Assembly (NCBI GenBank): GCA_036502625.1
Contig: DASXYG010000055.1
Location: 1-64,000 of the forward strand
Direction: 5' to 3'
Length of the DNA: 64,000 nucleotides
DNA from: DASXYG01 sp036502625
GTDB lineage: Bacteria; Actinomycetota; Actinomycetes; Streptosporangiales; Streptosporangiaceae
Both the position numbers and the translations under genes were made by a program. Position 1 is the first letter of the stretch, and each line of letters opens with the position of its first letter. The notes beneath the pieces are model-generated. The model was not told where the DNA came from, made no database searches, and saw only the letters and a list, made by a program, of their open reading frames with translations. Shown in pieces: positions 52,744 to 60,739 of this stretch.

Positions 52744-54243
52744 TCAGGTGAACAGGCGGCGGAACGCGTCCGCGCCGTGGCTGGTGGGCAGCGGTTCGGC
52801 CTCGGGCAGGGTGTACGTACGTGTGCCGTCGGGGTCGCGGTGCGCGCGCAGGAACAGCAGGTCGGCGCGGTCCTCGGTGTGCAGGCCGTGGGCGAGGTCG
52901 TACAGGTGCGTGACGTAGACGGTCTTGACGCCGGCGTCGGTCATGGCGTGCACGATCTGCCGGGCGAGCTCGGAGCCCTCCCGCTCGTTGGTGGACGCGA
53001 ACGACTCGTTGCAGAGCAGCAGCCCGGCCGGGGGGATGTCGTCGGCGATCGCGCTCATGCGGGCGAGCTCCTCGTCGAGCTTGCCGCTGCGCATGGTGGC
53101 GTCCTCCTCGCGCTTGAAGTGCGTGTACACACCGTCGCGCAGGTCGGTGCGCAGCTCGGCGGCGGGCGCGAACATGCCGGCCTGGGTCAGGATCTGGGCG
53201 AGCCCGATGGCGCGCAGGAGCGTGGACTTCCCGCCGGAGTTGGCGCCGGTGATCATGACGAGGACGCGGCCGTCCGCGCGCAGGTCGTTGCCGACCGGCG
53301 GGGTCCCCGTGTGCAGCGCGAGGCACATGTCGTACAGGCCGCGCGCGGTCAGCACCGGCCGGCGGGACGGGACCGGTTCGGGCAGGCAGGCGGGCGCGCC
53401 GATCGCGGCCAGGCGGTCGTGCAGATTGAGGCAGCCGACGTAGAAGGCCAGCTCGGCGCGCAGCGCGGCGAAGAACGCGACGATGTGGTCGGTGGCCTGG
53501 CCGACGGCGTTGGCCGCGTCGTTGATGCCCCGGGCGCGCAGGTCGGACAGCGCGTGGATGCCGGCCTCGTCGCGGTCGGCGATGGTGAAGCCGTACGTTC
53601 CGCGCTCGCCGAGCGTGAGCCGGTCGCGGAGCCCGCGCGGCCGCCGCTGCCGGCGCAGCACGTGGTCGCGGCCGCGGTTGCCCGGCCCCAGCCGGGCGCT
53701 GATGAGCGAGCCGCGGCGGAACTTCAGCTCCTCCAGGTGCGCGTCGACCTCGGCGAGGTAGGCGTCGTCGAGCTCCTCGGCGATCATGGCGAAGAAGCGG
53801 GTGAAGCCGCCGGAGGCGAAGCCCGCGGCGTGCTCGTCGGCGGTCGCCCGCAGTTTCCGCAGCCGCACGGCGAGGAAGTCCAGGAGCCGTACGGAGCGGT
53901 TCATCACCGCGTCCGGCGAGTCGCGGAACAGGCCGAAATAGAAGCCGCGCTCCCCGGTCACCGCCTCGACCGCCAGGTCGTAGAGGCCGCGGACCAGGTC
54001 GGGGTGGTCCAGGCAGTCGGCGAGGATCCGCTGCCGGTAGACGATGGCGTCCGCGTCGGTGAGCGGGTGCATGACGGCGCCGACGGCGATCTTGTACAGG
54101 TAGTCGTCGCGCTCGTCCGTACGCGCGGCCATCGCGTCGAAGAGCGTGCGCAGGCCGAGGTCCTGGGCCAGCGTCTCGGCGTGGCCGGGGAGCTCGGCGC
54201 CCGGGTCGAAGTCGGCGTCGCGGTGCATCAGGTGGACCTTCAT
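52744..54243 (-). CDS. MutS-like ATPase (2)
   Basis: 499 residues. Lacks the mismatch-binding domains of MutS1; N-terminal helical clamp and lever region (about 1-320), then the ATPase: Walker A TGANSGGKST (332-341), HFKREEDATMRSGKLDEELARM, Walker B LLLCNESFASTNEREG (DE changed to NE) and VTHLYDLAHG. Overlaps the first MutS-like gene by 4 nt (54240-54243). A heterodimer of the two is likely. Confidence 0.85.
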   Translation of the reverse strand: MKVHLMHRDADFDPGAELPGHAETLAQDLGLRTLFDAMAARTDERDDYLYKIAVGAVMHPLTDADAIVYRQRILADCLDHPDLVRGLYDLAVEAVTGERGFYFGLFRDSPDAVMNRSVRLLDFLAVRLRKLRATADEHAAGFASGGFTRFFAMIAEELDDAYLAEVDAHLEELKFRRGSLISARLGPGNRGRDHVLRRQRRPRGLRDRLTLGERGTYGFTIADRDEAGIHALSDLRARGINDAANAVGQATDHIVAFFAALRAELAFYVGCLNLHDRLAAIGAPACLPEPVPSRRPVLTARGLYDMCLALHTGTPPVGNDLRADGRVLVMITGANSGGKSTLLRAIGLAQILTQAGMFAPAAELRTDLRDGVYTHFKREEDATMRSGKLDEELARMSAIADDIPPAGLLLCNESFASTNEREGSELARQIVHAMTDAGVKTVYVTHLYDLAHGLHTEDRADLLFLRAHRDPDGTRTYTLPEAEPLPTSHGADAFRRLFT

Positions 54244-55829
54244 CGCGCCAGCCTCCGTTTCAGTGCCTCGTAGCTGAGCCCGTACGTGTCGGCGATGGCC
54301 GCGGCGTAGGCGAGACCGTCGGCGGGCCGCCGCTCGATCCGGAACGTGCGCGACGCCGGGTCGCCGGGCGTGATGGCCGCGACCATGCTCACCGTGGCGT
54401 CGTTGAGGGCGGCGAGCTCGTCGACGAACGTCACGTACACGCACAGCGCGCCGAGCGCCGTGACGCGGCCGAGGATCTCGGTGCCGAGGAACAGCGCGTC
54501 GTGCAGCGTCGTGGACGTGAAGCTCTCGTTCATCACGAGCACGCTCGCCTCCGTCGCCTCCCCGAGCACGGCCCGTACGCGGACCAGCTCGTCCTCCAGC
54601 TTGCCCCGCGGCGACTCGGCGTCCTCCTCGCGTTCGAAGTGCGTGAACACCCGGTCCGGCAGCCGCAGCCGCACGGACGCGCCCGGTACGGGCAGGCCGA
54701 GCGCCGCCAGGTGGTGGAGCTGGCCGAACATGCGCGCGAACGTCGTCTTGCCGCCCTGGTTCGGCCCGGTCACGACCAGCACGCGCTCGGGCGGGTCGAG
54801 CCGGAACCCGTTGGTCACCACCGGCGCGCGCTCGCGGCGCGGCTTGTGCGCCAGCACGAGGTCGAACGACGCGTCGGCGTGCACGGGGCCGGGCCCGGCG
54901 GCCACCTCGGGGTAGCAGAAGTCCAGGCCCGCCTCCTTCAGCGGCGCGATCAGCTCCAGGTACGCGAGGTAGAACCGCACCTCGCGGTCGAAGGCGCCGA
55001 TCGTGTCGTCGACGAGGCCGGCGTACCGGTCGCAGAAGGCGTCGAGCGCGTCGAACACCTCGGGGAACAGCCGCGCGACCAGCGCCAGGACCTGCGCATC
55101 GACGTGGTTCATGTCCGCGTGCTCGCCGAACGCGGCGCGGTAGTCCTTCACCTCGGCCGGATTGCCGACTCCGCCGACGGTAGTTGGATTGTCGACTCCG
55201 TCGACGGTGCCCTGGGCGAACTTGCCGAAGGTGGCGGTGACGTCGGCGCCGTAGTCGTGCTCGCCGTCGTACCGGCCGACCCGTACCCGCGGGCCCTTGA
55301 TGTGCACGGTGTAGGCGACCGAGTCGAGGTCGGCGTAGCGGGCGTCGATCGCCGCGGCGAAGGCCGTGAACGGCTCCGCCGCGGCATGCGCGGCCACGTG
55401 GGCGCGGAAGCCGCGCAGGCCGGCCGACCGCGGTTCGAGCGCGCCGAGGCCGGCCGCCAGATCGCGGACGGCGTCGCGGTACGCGGCGGCCGCGGCGAGG
55501 AACCACCGGCGCTTCTGGTACCGCTCCCGCAGCTTGCCCGCCAGGGCCAGGTGCTCGCGGGCCTTCCGCATTCCGGCGGCGAAGCGCTCGACGGCGGCCC
55601 GTACGGCGTCGTCCTCCAGGTCGCGGACGATCGCCTGGCGGTACGCGACCTCGGCGGGCGTGCGCAGCGGTGCGTGGAAGACCGGGCCGAGGCCGTACTC
55701 GGCGCGCCCGCGCTCCAGCGCGTCGCGCAGTTGGTCGAGGTTCAGGTCGGGCAGGTAGTCCGGCGCCGGCCGGCCGTCGATCTCCGTACGGTAGTCGGGC
55801 CGGTCGTACAGGACGCTGTGGAACTCCAC
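54240..55829 (-). CDS. MutS-like ATPase (1), fluoride-riboswitch controlled
   Basis: 529 residues. N-terminal and helical core, then ATPase with Walker A GPNQGGKT (355-362), HFEREEDAESPRGKLEDELVRVRAVL, Walker B LVMNESFTSTT, and YVTFVDELAAL where MutS has THY. Related to MutS-like proteins known to be linked to crcB riboswitches; true role unknown. An internal duplicated stretch TVDGVDNPT/TVGGVGNPA lies at 208-225. GTG start at 55827-55829, with GGAGGT 11 nt upstream in the riboswitch leader. Confidence 0.87.
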   Translation of the reverse strand: MEFHSVLYDRPDYRTEIDGRPAPDYLPDLNLDQLRDALERGRAEYGLGPVFHAPLRTPAEVAYRQAIVRDLEDDAVRAAVERFAAGMRKAREHLALAGKLRERYQKRRWFLAAAAAYRDAVRDLAAGLGALEPRSAGLRGFRAHVAAHAAAEPFTAFAAAIDARYADLDSVAYTVHIKGPRVRVGRYDGEHDYGADVTATFGKFAQGTVDGVDNPTTVGGVGNPAEVKDYRAAFGEHADMNHVDAQVLALVARLFPEVFDALDAFCDRYAGLVDDTIGAFDREVRFYLAYLELIAPLKEAGLDFCYPEVAAGPGPVHADASFDLVLAHKPRRERAPVVTNGFRLDPPERVLVVTGPNQGGKTTFARMFGQLHHLAALGLPVPGASVRLRLPDRVFTHFEREEDAESPRGKLEDELVRVRAVLGEATEASVLVMNESFTSTTLHDALFLGTEILGRVTALGALCVYVTFVDELAALNDATVSMVAAITPGDPASRTFRIERRPADGLAYAAAIADTYGLSYEALKRRLAR

Positions 55830-55861
55830 GTGACGGGCTCACCTCCGGCTTCCACCACATT

Positions 55862-55911
55862 CGGTAGAAGCCATCAGCCCGTTCGGGCGTTTGGAGGCGG
55901 GCTTCATCGCC
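55862..55911 (-). promoter_or_regulatory. Fluoride riboswitch upstream of the mutS-like pair
   Basis: Minus strand: GGCGATGAAGCCCGCC, TCC, AAAC, P2 GCCC-GAAC-GGGC, then TGATGGCTTCTACC. P1 is GAAGC/GCTTC, a covarying change from GAGGC/GCCTC in the other two copies. GGCTTCTACC can instead pair over 10 bp with GGTGGAAGCC, which abuts the ribosome binding site GGAGGT; this looks like the OFF structure. Confidence 0.92.
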
Positions 55912-55921
55912 TTCTGCCGCG

Positions 55922-55927
55922 ATCGTA
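55922..55927 (-). promoter_or_regulatory. -10 box TACGAT of the mutS-like transcript
   Basis: Minus strand TACGAT ten bases before the aptamer; the -35 region has no good match. Confidence 0.45.
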
Positions 55928-55965
55928 CCCGCGCCGCGCCGGTGCCCCCGGCGCGGGCGGGATCC

Positions 55966-55994
55966 TTGTCTTCGCAGCCGCCGTCGATCACAAT
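55966..55994 (+). promoter_or_regulatory. Promoter of the hydrogenase-like operon
   Basis: TTGTCT, 17-bp spacer, CACAAT; expected transcription start at about 56001, the first base of the aptamer. Divergent from the mutS-like promoter. Confidence 0.6.
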
Positions 55995-56000
55995 GGCGTC

Positions 56001-56054
56001 GGGCGATGAGGCTCGCCCGAACCGCAGGGGTCCCCCTGCTGATGGCCTCTACCA
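56001..56054 (+). promoter_or_regulatory. Fluoride riboswitch upstream of the hydrogenase-like (Ehr-type) operon
   Basis: GGGCGATGAGGCTCGCCC (5-bp pseudoknot and 5' P1), GAAC, P2 GCAGGGG-T-CCCCCTGC, then TGATGGCCTCTACC. Very close to the structurally solved fluoride aptamer from Thermotoga petrophila. After a small hairpin (56058-56071) comes AGAGGAGG, which can pair with CCTCT of P1, so fluoride should open the ribosome binding site. Confidence 0.93.
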
Positions 56055-56091
56055 CTGACCGGGACACCGGTTCGCTGGAGAGGAGGCCGTC

Positions 56092-56145
56092 ATGGTCCGT
56101 GAGCCCGAGGAACCCGTCCGCGCCCATCCGCGGGCCGCGCGGTGA
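56092..56145 (+). CDS. 17-residue leader ORF coupled to the operon's first gene
   Basis: ATG at 56092, 6 nt after GAGAGGAGG, encodes MVREPEEPVRAHPRAAR and ends at TGA 56143-56145, overlapping the GTG of the next gene (GTGA). The strong ribosome binding site serves this ORF and not the GTG at 56142 50 bp away. Translation of the membrane subunit would thus depend on coupling from this riboswitch-gated leader. Confidence 0.55.
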   Translation: MVREPEEPVRAHPRAAR

Positions 56146-57104
56146 GCGCGGCCCTGCCCGATCCCGTCGTCCAGATCCTCCAGGTCCTCACGATCGCCGG
56201 CGCCGCTCCGGGCGTGTCCGGGGTGATCGCGCGCGTTGAGGCGCGGTTGCAGGGCCGGCGCGGTCCGCGCGTGCTGCAGCCGTACTACGACCTGGCGAAG
56301 CTGTTCCGCAAGGAGACGCTGGCGCCGGCCGGCGCGTCCTGGTTCTTCCTGGCCGCGCCGCTGATCGCGTTCGTCTGCTACCTGACGGTGCCGCTGCTGA
56401 TCCCCGTGCTGACCAGCTACGGGCTGCCGCTGGGCTACATGGGCGACATCCTCGGCGGCGGGTTCGTGCTGGCCCTGGCCAGCTTCGTGGTGGCGGTCGC
56501 GGCGCTGGAGACGGGCAGCCCGTACGCCCAGCTCGGGTCGAGCCGGGCGAAGACGTTCGGGGCGATCACCGAACCCGTGGTGCTGTTCGTCGTGTTCGTG
56601 GTCGCGCTGGTCACCGGCACGGACCTGCCGTACGTCCTGGCCGCGACGGTGCGGTCGTCGCTGGAGGAGATCGTGCGGCCCGCGCACCTGCTGGCCGCCG
56701 CCGCGCTGTTCATGGTCATCCTGTACGAGACGGGCCGCATCCCGGTGGAGACGCACACCGGCACGAACGAGTTCGGCATGATCGAGGAGGCCCGCCCGTT
56801 CGAGCACTCCGGCCCCTACTTCGCGCTGCTGAAGTGGGGTTCGGCGATGAAGCAGCTCATCCTCTACACGATCTTCGTCAACGTGTTCGTCGCGCCGTGG
56901 GGGCTGGCGTCCTCCGGCCGTCCGCTGGACGTCGTGCTGGCGATCGCCGCGCTGGTCGGCAAGGCCGCCGTGGTGGGCGTGGTGGTCGCGGTGATCGACA
57001 ACTCGTTCGCCAAGCTGCGGCTGTTCAAGATCACCGAGTTCGTGTCGGCGGCGTTCCTGCTCGCGGTGATCGGCGTGTTCACCCTCTACCTGGGAGGCGG
57101 CTGA
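56142..57104 (+). CDS. Complex I subunit 1 / HyfC-like membrane protein
   Basis: 320 residues, eight or so membrane helices. ARLQGRRGPRVLQPYYDLAKLFRKE is the family loop (NuoH/HyfC/HycD), and ETGRIPVETHTGTNEFGMIEEA the acidic quinone-site loop region. It anchors the peripheral arm and forms part of the proton entry path. GTG start overlaps the leader ORF stop. Stop overlaps the next ATG by one base. Confidence 0.9.
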   Translation: MSAALPDPVVQILQVLTIAGAAPGVSGVIARVEARLQGRRGPRVLQPYYDLAKLFRKETLAPAGASWFFLAAPLIAFVCYLTVPLLIPVLTSYGLPLGYMGDILGGGFVLALASFVVAVAALETGSPYAQLGSSRAKTFGAITEPVVLFVVFVVALVTGTDLPYVLAATVRSSLEEIVRPAHLLAAAALFMVILYETGRIPVETHTGTNEFGMIEEARPFEHSGPYFALLKWGSAMKQLILYTIFVNVFVAPWGLASSGRPLDVVLAIAALVGKAAVVGVVVAVIDNSFAKLRLFKITEFVSAAFLLAVIGVFTLYLGGG

Positions 57105-57766
57105 TGAACCCGCCGAGTGTCTTCGCCGGCGGCGCGAACGTCATCGCGGTGCTCGTCCTGCTCGTCCAGTTCGGCATGTTCCGGCAGGCGCTGCGCCGCG
57201 ACCAGATCCGGCTGTACGCCGCGCAGTCCGCGCTGATCTCCGTCCTCGCCGTGGTCGTCGCGGCCGCGCGCGGCCTGCCCGAGCTGTACGCGCTGGCCGG
57301 GCTGTCGGCGGCGCTGAAGGTCGTGGCCGTGCCGCTGGTGATCCGGCGGCTGCTGCGCGGCAGCGACACCGAGATCGCCGGCTCCGCCGCGTTCGGGCTG
57401 GCCTCGACGGTGCTGGTGGCGATCGTGGTCGGCGCGTTCGGGTTCTTCACCGTCGGCGCGCTGGACATCCGCTCGCCGGTGCTGCCGACGACCGCGCTCG
57501 CCCTGTCCATGTCGGTGATCCTGGTGTCGTTCCTGCTCATGGTCGTACGCCGGGACGTGCTCTCGCAGGCCATCGGGTTCTTCTCGCTGGAGAACGGCAT
57601 CTCGCTGGCCAGCCTGGTGGTCGCCGCCGGGATGCCGCTGATCCTGGAGGTCGCGTTCCTGTTCGACCTGCTCGTCGCCGTCGTGGTGTTCGGCATGATC
57701 ATGCGGGTGCACCACCGGCGTGCCGCGTCGCTGTCCACGACCGAGCTGACCCGGCTGCGGGGGTGA
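57104..57766 (+). CDS. HyfE-like membrane subunit
   Basis: 220 residues, six to seven helices. The fusion of NuoK-like helices (SFLLMVVRRDVLSQAIGFFSLENGISLASLVVA, EVAFLFDLLVAVVVFGMIM) matches HyfE of hydrogenase-4. The Glu residues of the K-like channel (LENG, LEVAF) are retained. 4 bp before the next gene. Confidence 0.87.
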   Translation: MNPPSVFAGGANVIAVLVLLVQFGMFRQALRRDQIRLYAAQSALISVLAVVVAAARGLPELYALAGLSAALKVVAVPLVIRRLLRGSDTEIAGSAAFGLASTVLVAIVVGAFGFFTVGALDIRSPVLPTTALALSMSVILVSFLLMVVRRDVLSQAIGFFSLENGISLASLVVAAGMPLILEVAFLFDLLVAVVVFGMIMRVHHRRAASLSTTELTRLRG

Positions 57767-57770
57767 TCCG

Positions 57771-59243
57771 ATGACCACCGTGCTCGTCCTGGCCCTGCTG
57801 ATCCTGCCGCTCGCGGTCGCGGCGGCCTGCCTGTGGCTGCCCGTAAGCGCGTCCCGTACGGCGACCGTGGCGACCGGCCTGATCAGCCTGGCCGCGGTCG
57901 TCCTGCTGGTGCCCGGCGCGGCCGGACACGCCACCGTGCTGTGGCGCTACCTGCGCGTCGACGCGATCTCCGTGGTGTTCCTGCTGGCCACCGCGTTCCT
58001 GTACGCGTCCGTCGCCGTCTACTCCGTCGGCTACCTGCGCGACGAGCCCGGCCCGGGGTTCCGCCGGTACGCGCGGCGCTTCTACGCCGGGCTGAACCTG
58101 TTCGCCTGGGCGATGCTCGCCGCGCCGCTGATGAGCAGCCTGGCGCTGCTGTGGATCGCCATCGAGGTCACCACGGTCGTGTCCGCGCTGCTCGTCGCCA
58201 TCGAGAACACCGACGGCGCGGTGGAGGCCGCCTGGAAGTACGTGCTGATCGCCTCGGCCGGGCTCGGCATCGCGCTGCTGGCCACCGTCGTCATGTACTA
58301 CGCGGGGGCGCGGGCGCTCGGCCAGCCGTACGACCTGACCTTCGCGTCCCTGCTCGGCGTTGGCGGGCACCTGCCCGCCACGCCCGTACGGCTGGCGTTC
58401 GCGCTCGCCGTGCTCGGCTTCGGCACGAAGGTCGGGCTGTTCCCGGTGCACACGTGGCTTCCGGACGCGCACGCCGAGGCGCCCACGCCGGTGTCCGCGC
58501 TGCTGTCCGGGTCGCTGCTCGCGGTCAGCTTCTACGCGATCCTGCGCTACTACCAGGTCGCGCTCGCCGCGCTCGGCCCGCGGTTCCCGCAGGGCGTGCT
58601 GCTGGCGTTCGGCGTCGCGTCGCTGCTCCTGGCCGCCCTCTACCTGCTCGACCAGCGCGACGTGAAGCGGCTGCTCGCGTACTCCAGCGTCGAGCACATG
58701 GGGGTGCTGGCGATCGCGGTGGGCTTCGGCGCGCCCATCGCGTTGTTCGGGGCGTTCCTGCACGTCCTGGCGCACGCCGCGGCGAAGGGCAACGCGTTCA
58801 TGGCCGCCGGGGTGCTGGTGCACCGGTACGGCACGAAGAACCTCGCGTCGATCCGCGGCGTCCTGGACCGGCTGCCGTGGACCGGCCCGATCCTGCTGCT
58901 GACGATGCTGGCGCTGTTCGCGCTGCCGCCGTTCGGGATCTTCCGCAGCGAGTTCCTGATCGTCGCCGGCGGCCTCGGCGCGTCGCGTACGGCCGCCTCG
59001 GCCGTCCTGGTCGTGCTGGTCACGGTGGCGTTCCTGGGGCTGGCCGCGGCGGCGAACCGGATGCTGTTCGCCGCGCCGTCCGACGCGCCGGGCGCCGCGG
59101 CCGCGCGCGGCGAACCGAGCGCGTGGATGGTCGTGCCGCTGGTCGCCGGGCTGGTCGTCCTGCTCGTGCTGGGCGTGCATCCGCCGGACGCGCTGTCCGG
59201 CCTGCTGTCGCGCGCCGCCGCCGACCTCGGGGGGATGCGATGA
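57771..59243 (+). CDS. HyfF/NuoN-like antiporter subunit
   Basis: 490 residues, about 14 helices. Proton_antipo_M domain with LWIAIEVTTVVSALL (Glu), LGFGTKVGLFPVHTWLPDAHAEAPTPVSALLSG (Lys) and HAAAKGNAF (Lys). These are the ion-path residues of Mrp/complex I antiporter subunits and all are present. 4-nt overlap with the next gene. Confidence 0.9.
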   Translation: MTTVLVLALLILPLAVAAACLWLPVSASRTATVATGLISLAAVVLLVPGAAGHATVLWRYLRVDAISVVFLLATAFLYASVAVYSVGYLRDEPGPGFRRYARRFYAGLNLFAWAMLAAPLMSSLALLWIAIEVTTVVSALLVAIENTDGAVEAAWKYVLIASAGLGIALLATVVMYYAGARALGQPYDLTFASLLGVGGHLPATPVRLAFALAVLGFGTKVGLFPVHTWLPDAHAEAPTPVSALLSGSLLAVSFYAILRYYQVALAALGPRFPQGVLLAFGVASLLLAALYLLDQRDVKRLLAYSSVEHMGVLAIAVGFGAPIALFGAFLHVLAHAAAKGNAFMAAGVLVHRYGTKNLASIRGVLDRLPWTGPILLLTMLALFALPPFGIFRSEFLIVAGGLGASRTAASAVLVVLVTVAFLGLAAAANRMLFAAPSDAPGAAAARGEPSAWMVVPLVAGLVVLLVLGVHPPDALSGLLSRAAADLGGMR

Positions 59244-60730
59244 CCCACACCGAACCGCGTACGGACACGGCCACCCTGTGGGACGGGCCGCTGGCCCGCG
59301 TCGCGGCCGGCGACCGGTTCGCCGGGCTGTCCGCCACCGCCGAACCCGGCGGCCTCACGCTCACCGCGCACCTGGCGGTGCCCGGCGACATCATCGCCGC
59401 GGACGTGCACCTGCCCGGCCCGCCGTCCGCGTACCCGGCGCTGACCCCGCGCCTGGGCGCGGCGTTCTGGTACGAGCGCGAGATCCACGACCTGTTCGGC
59501 ATCGTCCCGGCCGGGCACCCGCGCCTCGAGCCCCTCGTGCTGCCGCTGCTCAACGGCGAGCGGCGCCGCCCGCGTCCCGGCGCGGCGGGCGAGCCGGGCC
59601 GCCTCGACCCGGACGAGCACGCGCTGCCCCGCCACGTCCACGGCACCGGCGTGTTCACCATCCCGCACGGGCCCGTGCGCTCCGGGGTGTTCGAGTCCGT
59701 GGAGTACCTGGTCGAGACGCCGGGCGAGGACATACCGCACCTGAACATCCGCGTCTTCTACAAGCACCGCGGCGTCGAGAAACGGTTCGAGGGACGGGCC
59801 GCGGGCGACGCCGTGCTGCTGGCCGAGCGCGTCGAGGGCATCGCCTCGGTCGCGCACGCGCTGGCGTTCGCGCACGCCTGCGAGCACGCCACCGGGAGCG
59901 AGCCGCCGTACGCCGCGCGGCTGCTGCGCGTCGCCCACGCCGAGCTGGAACGCCTGGCCAACCACCTCGACGTCGCCATGAAGCTCGCCGACGCCGCCGG
60001 GCTCGCGGTCGCCACCGCACGGTTCGGGCTGCACAAGGAGCGCGTGCTCCGGCTGGCGGGGCGGATGAGCGGCAGCCGGTTCGGACGCGGCGTGGTCGTG
60101 CCCGGCGGCGTACGCGCGCTGCCGTCCCTGCGCGCGGCCGAGATCCGCGCCGAGCTCGACCGGCTGGCCGCCGGCATCCCCGCCGACGAGGACGCGCTGC
60201 TGGCCACCGCGTCGTTCCTGGACCGGCTGCGCGGCACCGGACCGCTGATGCCGGAGCGGGCCCGCGCGCACGGGGCGCTCGGCCCGGTCGGCCGGGCGTC
60301 CGGCGCCGGGGAGGACGCGCGCGCCGCGCGGCCCTACGACGCGTACACCGAGCTCGGCGCCCCGGCGCCCGGCGGGTGGGACGACGGCGACACGCTGGCC
60401 CGCCTGCGCGTCCGCTGCGCCGAGACCCGCTACGCCCTGGCCGCCGTACGGCGCGCGCTCGACGACCTGGACGACCTCGGCGTCGATCCCCCGCTGCGCG
60501 CACCGTGCGCGCCGGAGGACGGGCGGGCCATCGGGTGGGCCGAGGCGCCGCAGGGCGAGCTGGTCTACGACGTGCGGTTCGCCGCCGGCCGGATCACCCG
60601 CTGCCGGGTGCGCTCGGCCTCGTTCCACAACCTGCCGCTGTTCCACGAGGTCTTCGCCGGCGACATCCTCACCGACTTCCCGTTCATCGAGGCCGGCTTC
60701 GGCCTGTCCATCGCCGGCGCGGCGGGTTAG
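59240..60730 (+). CDS. Hydrogenase large-subunit-like protein without NiFe ligands (NuoC-NuoD fusion)
   Basis: 496 residues. NuoC-like N-domain with FWYEREIHDLFGIVPAGHP (77-94), then the NuoD/HycE-like domain: FTIPHGPVRSGVFESVEY and GEDIPHLNIRVFYKHRGVEKRFEGR. In hydrogenases the L1 motif ERxCGxC and L2 motif DPCxxC bind NiFe. Here L1 reads ERVEGIAS (E199 and A202 replace Cys) and L2 reads GLSIAG (S490 and G493). No NiFe cofactor can be bound, matching Ehr-type complexes. The processing tail after L2 is also absent. Confidence 0.9.
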   Translation: MTHTEPRTDTATLWDGPLARVAAGDRFAGLSATAEPGGLTLTAHLAVPGDIIAADVHLPGPPSAYPALTPRLGAAFWYEREIHDLFGIVPAGHPRLEPLVLPLLNGERRRPRPGAAGEPGRLDPDEHALPRHVHGTGVFTIPHGPVRSGVFESVEYLVETPGEDIPHLNIRVFYKHRGVEKRFEGRAAGDAVLLAERVEGIASVAHALAFAHACEHATGSEPPYAARLLRVAHAELERLANHLDVAMKLADAAGLAVATARFGLHKERVLRLAGRMSGSRFGRGVVVPGGVRALPSLRAAEIRAELDRLAAGIPADEDALLATASFLDRLRGTGPLMPERARAHGALGPVGRASGAGEDARAARPYDAYTELGAPAPGGWDDGDTLARLRVRCAETRYALAAVRRALDDLDDLGVDPPLRAPCAPEDGRAIGWAEAPQGELVYDVRFAAGRITRCRVRSASFHNLPLFHEVFAGDILTDFPFIEAGFGLSIAGAAG

Positions 60731-60739
60731 GAGGCGGCC

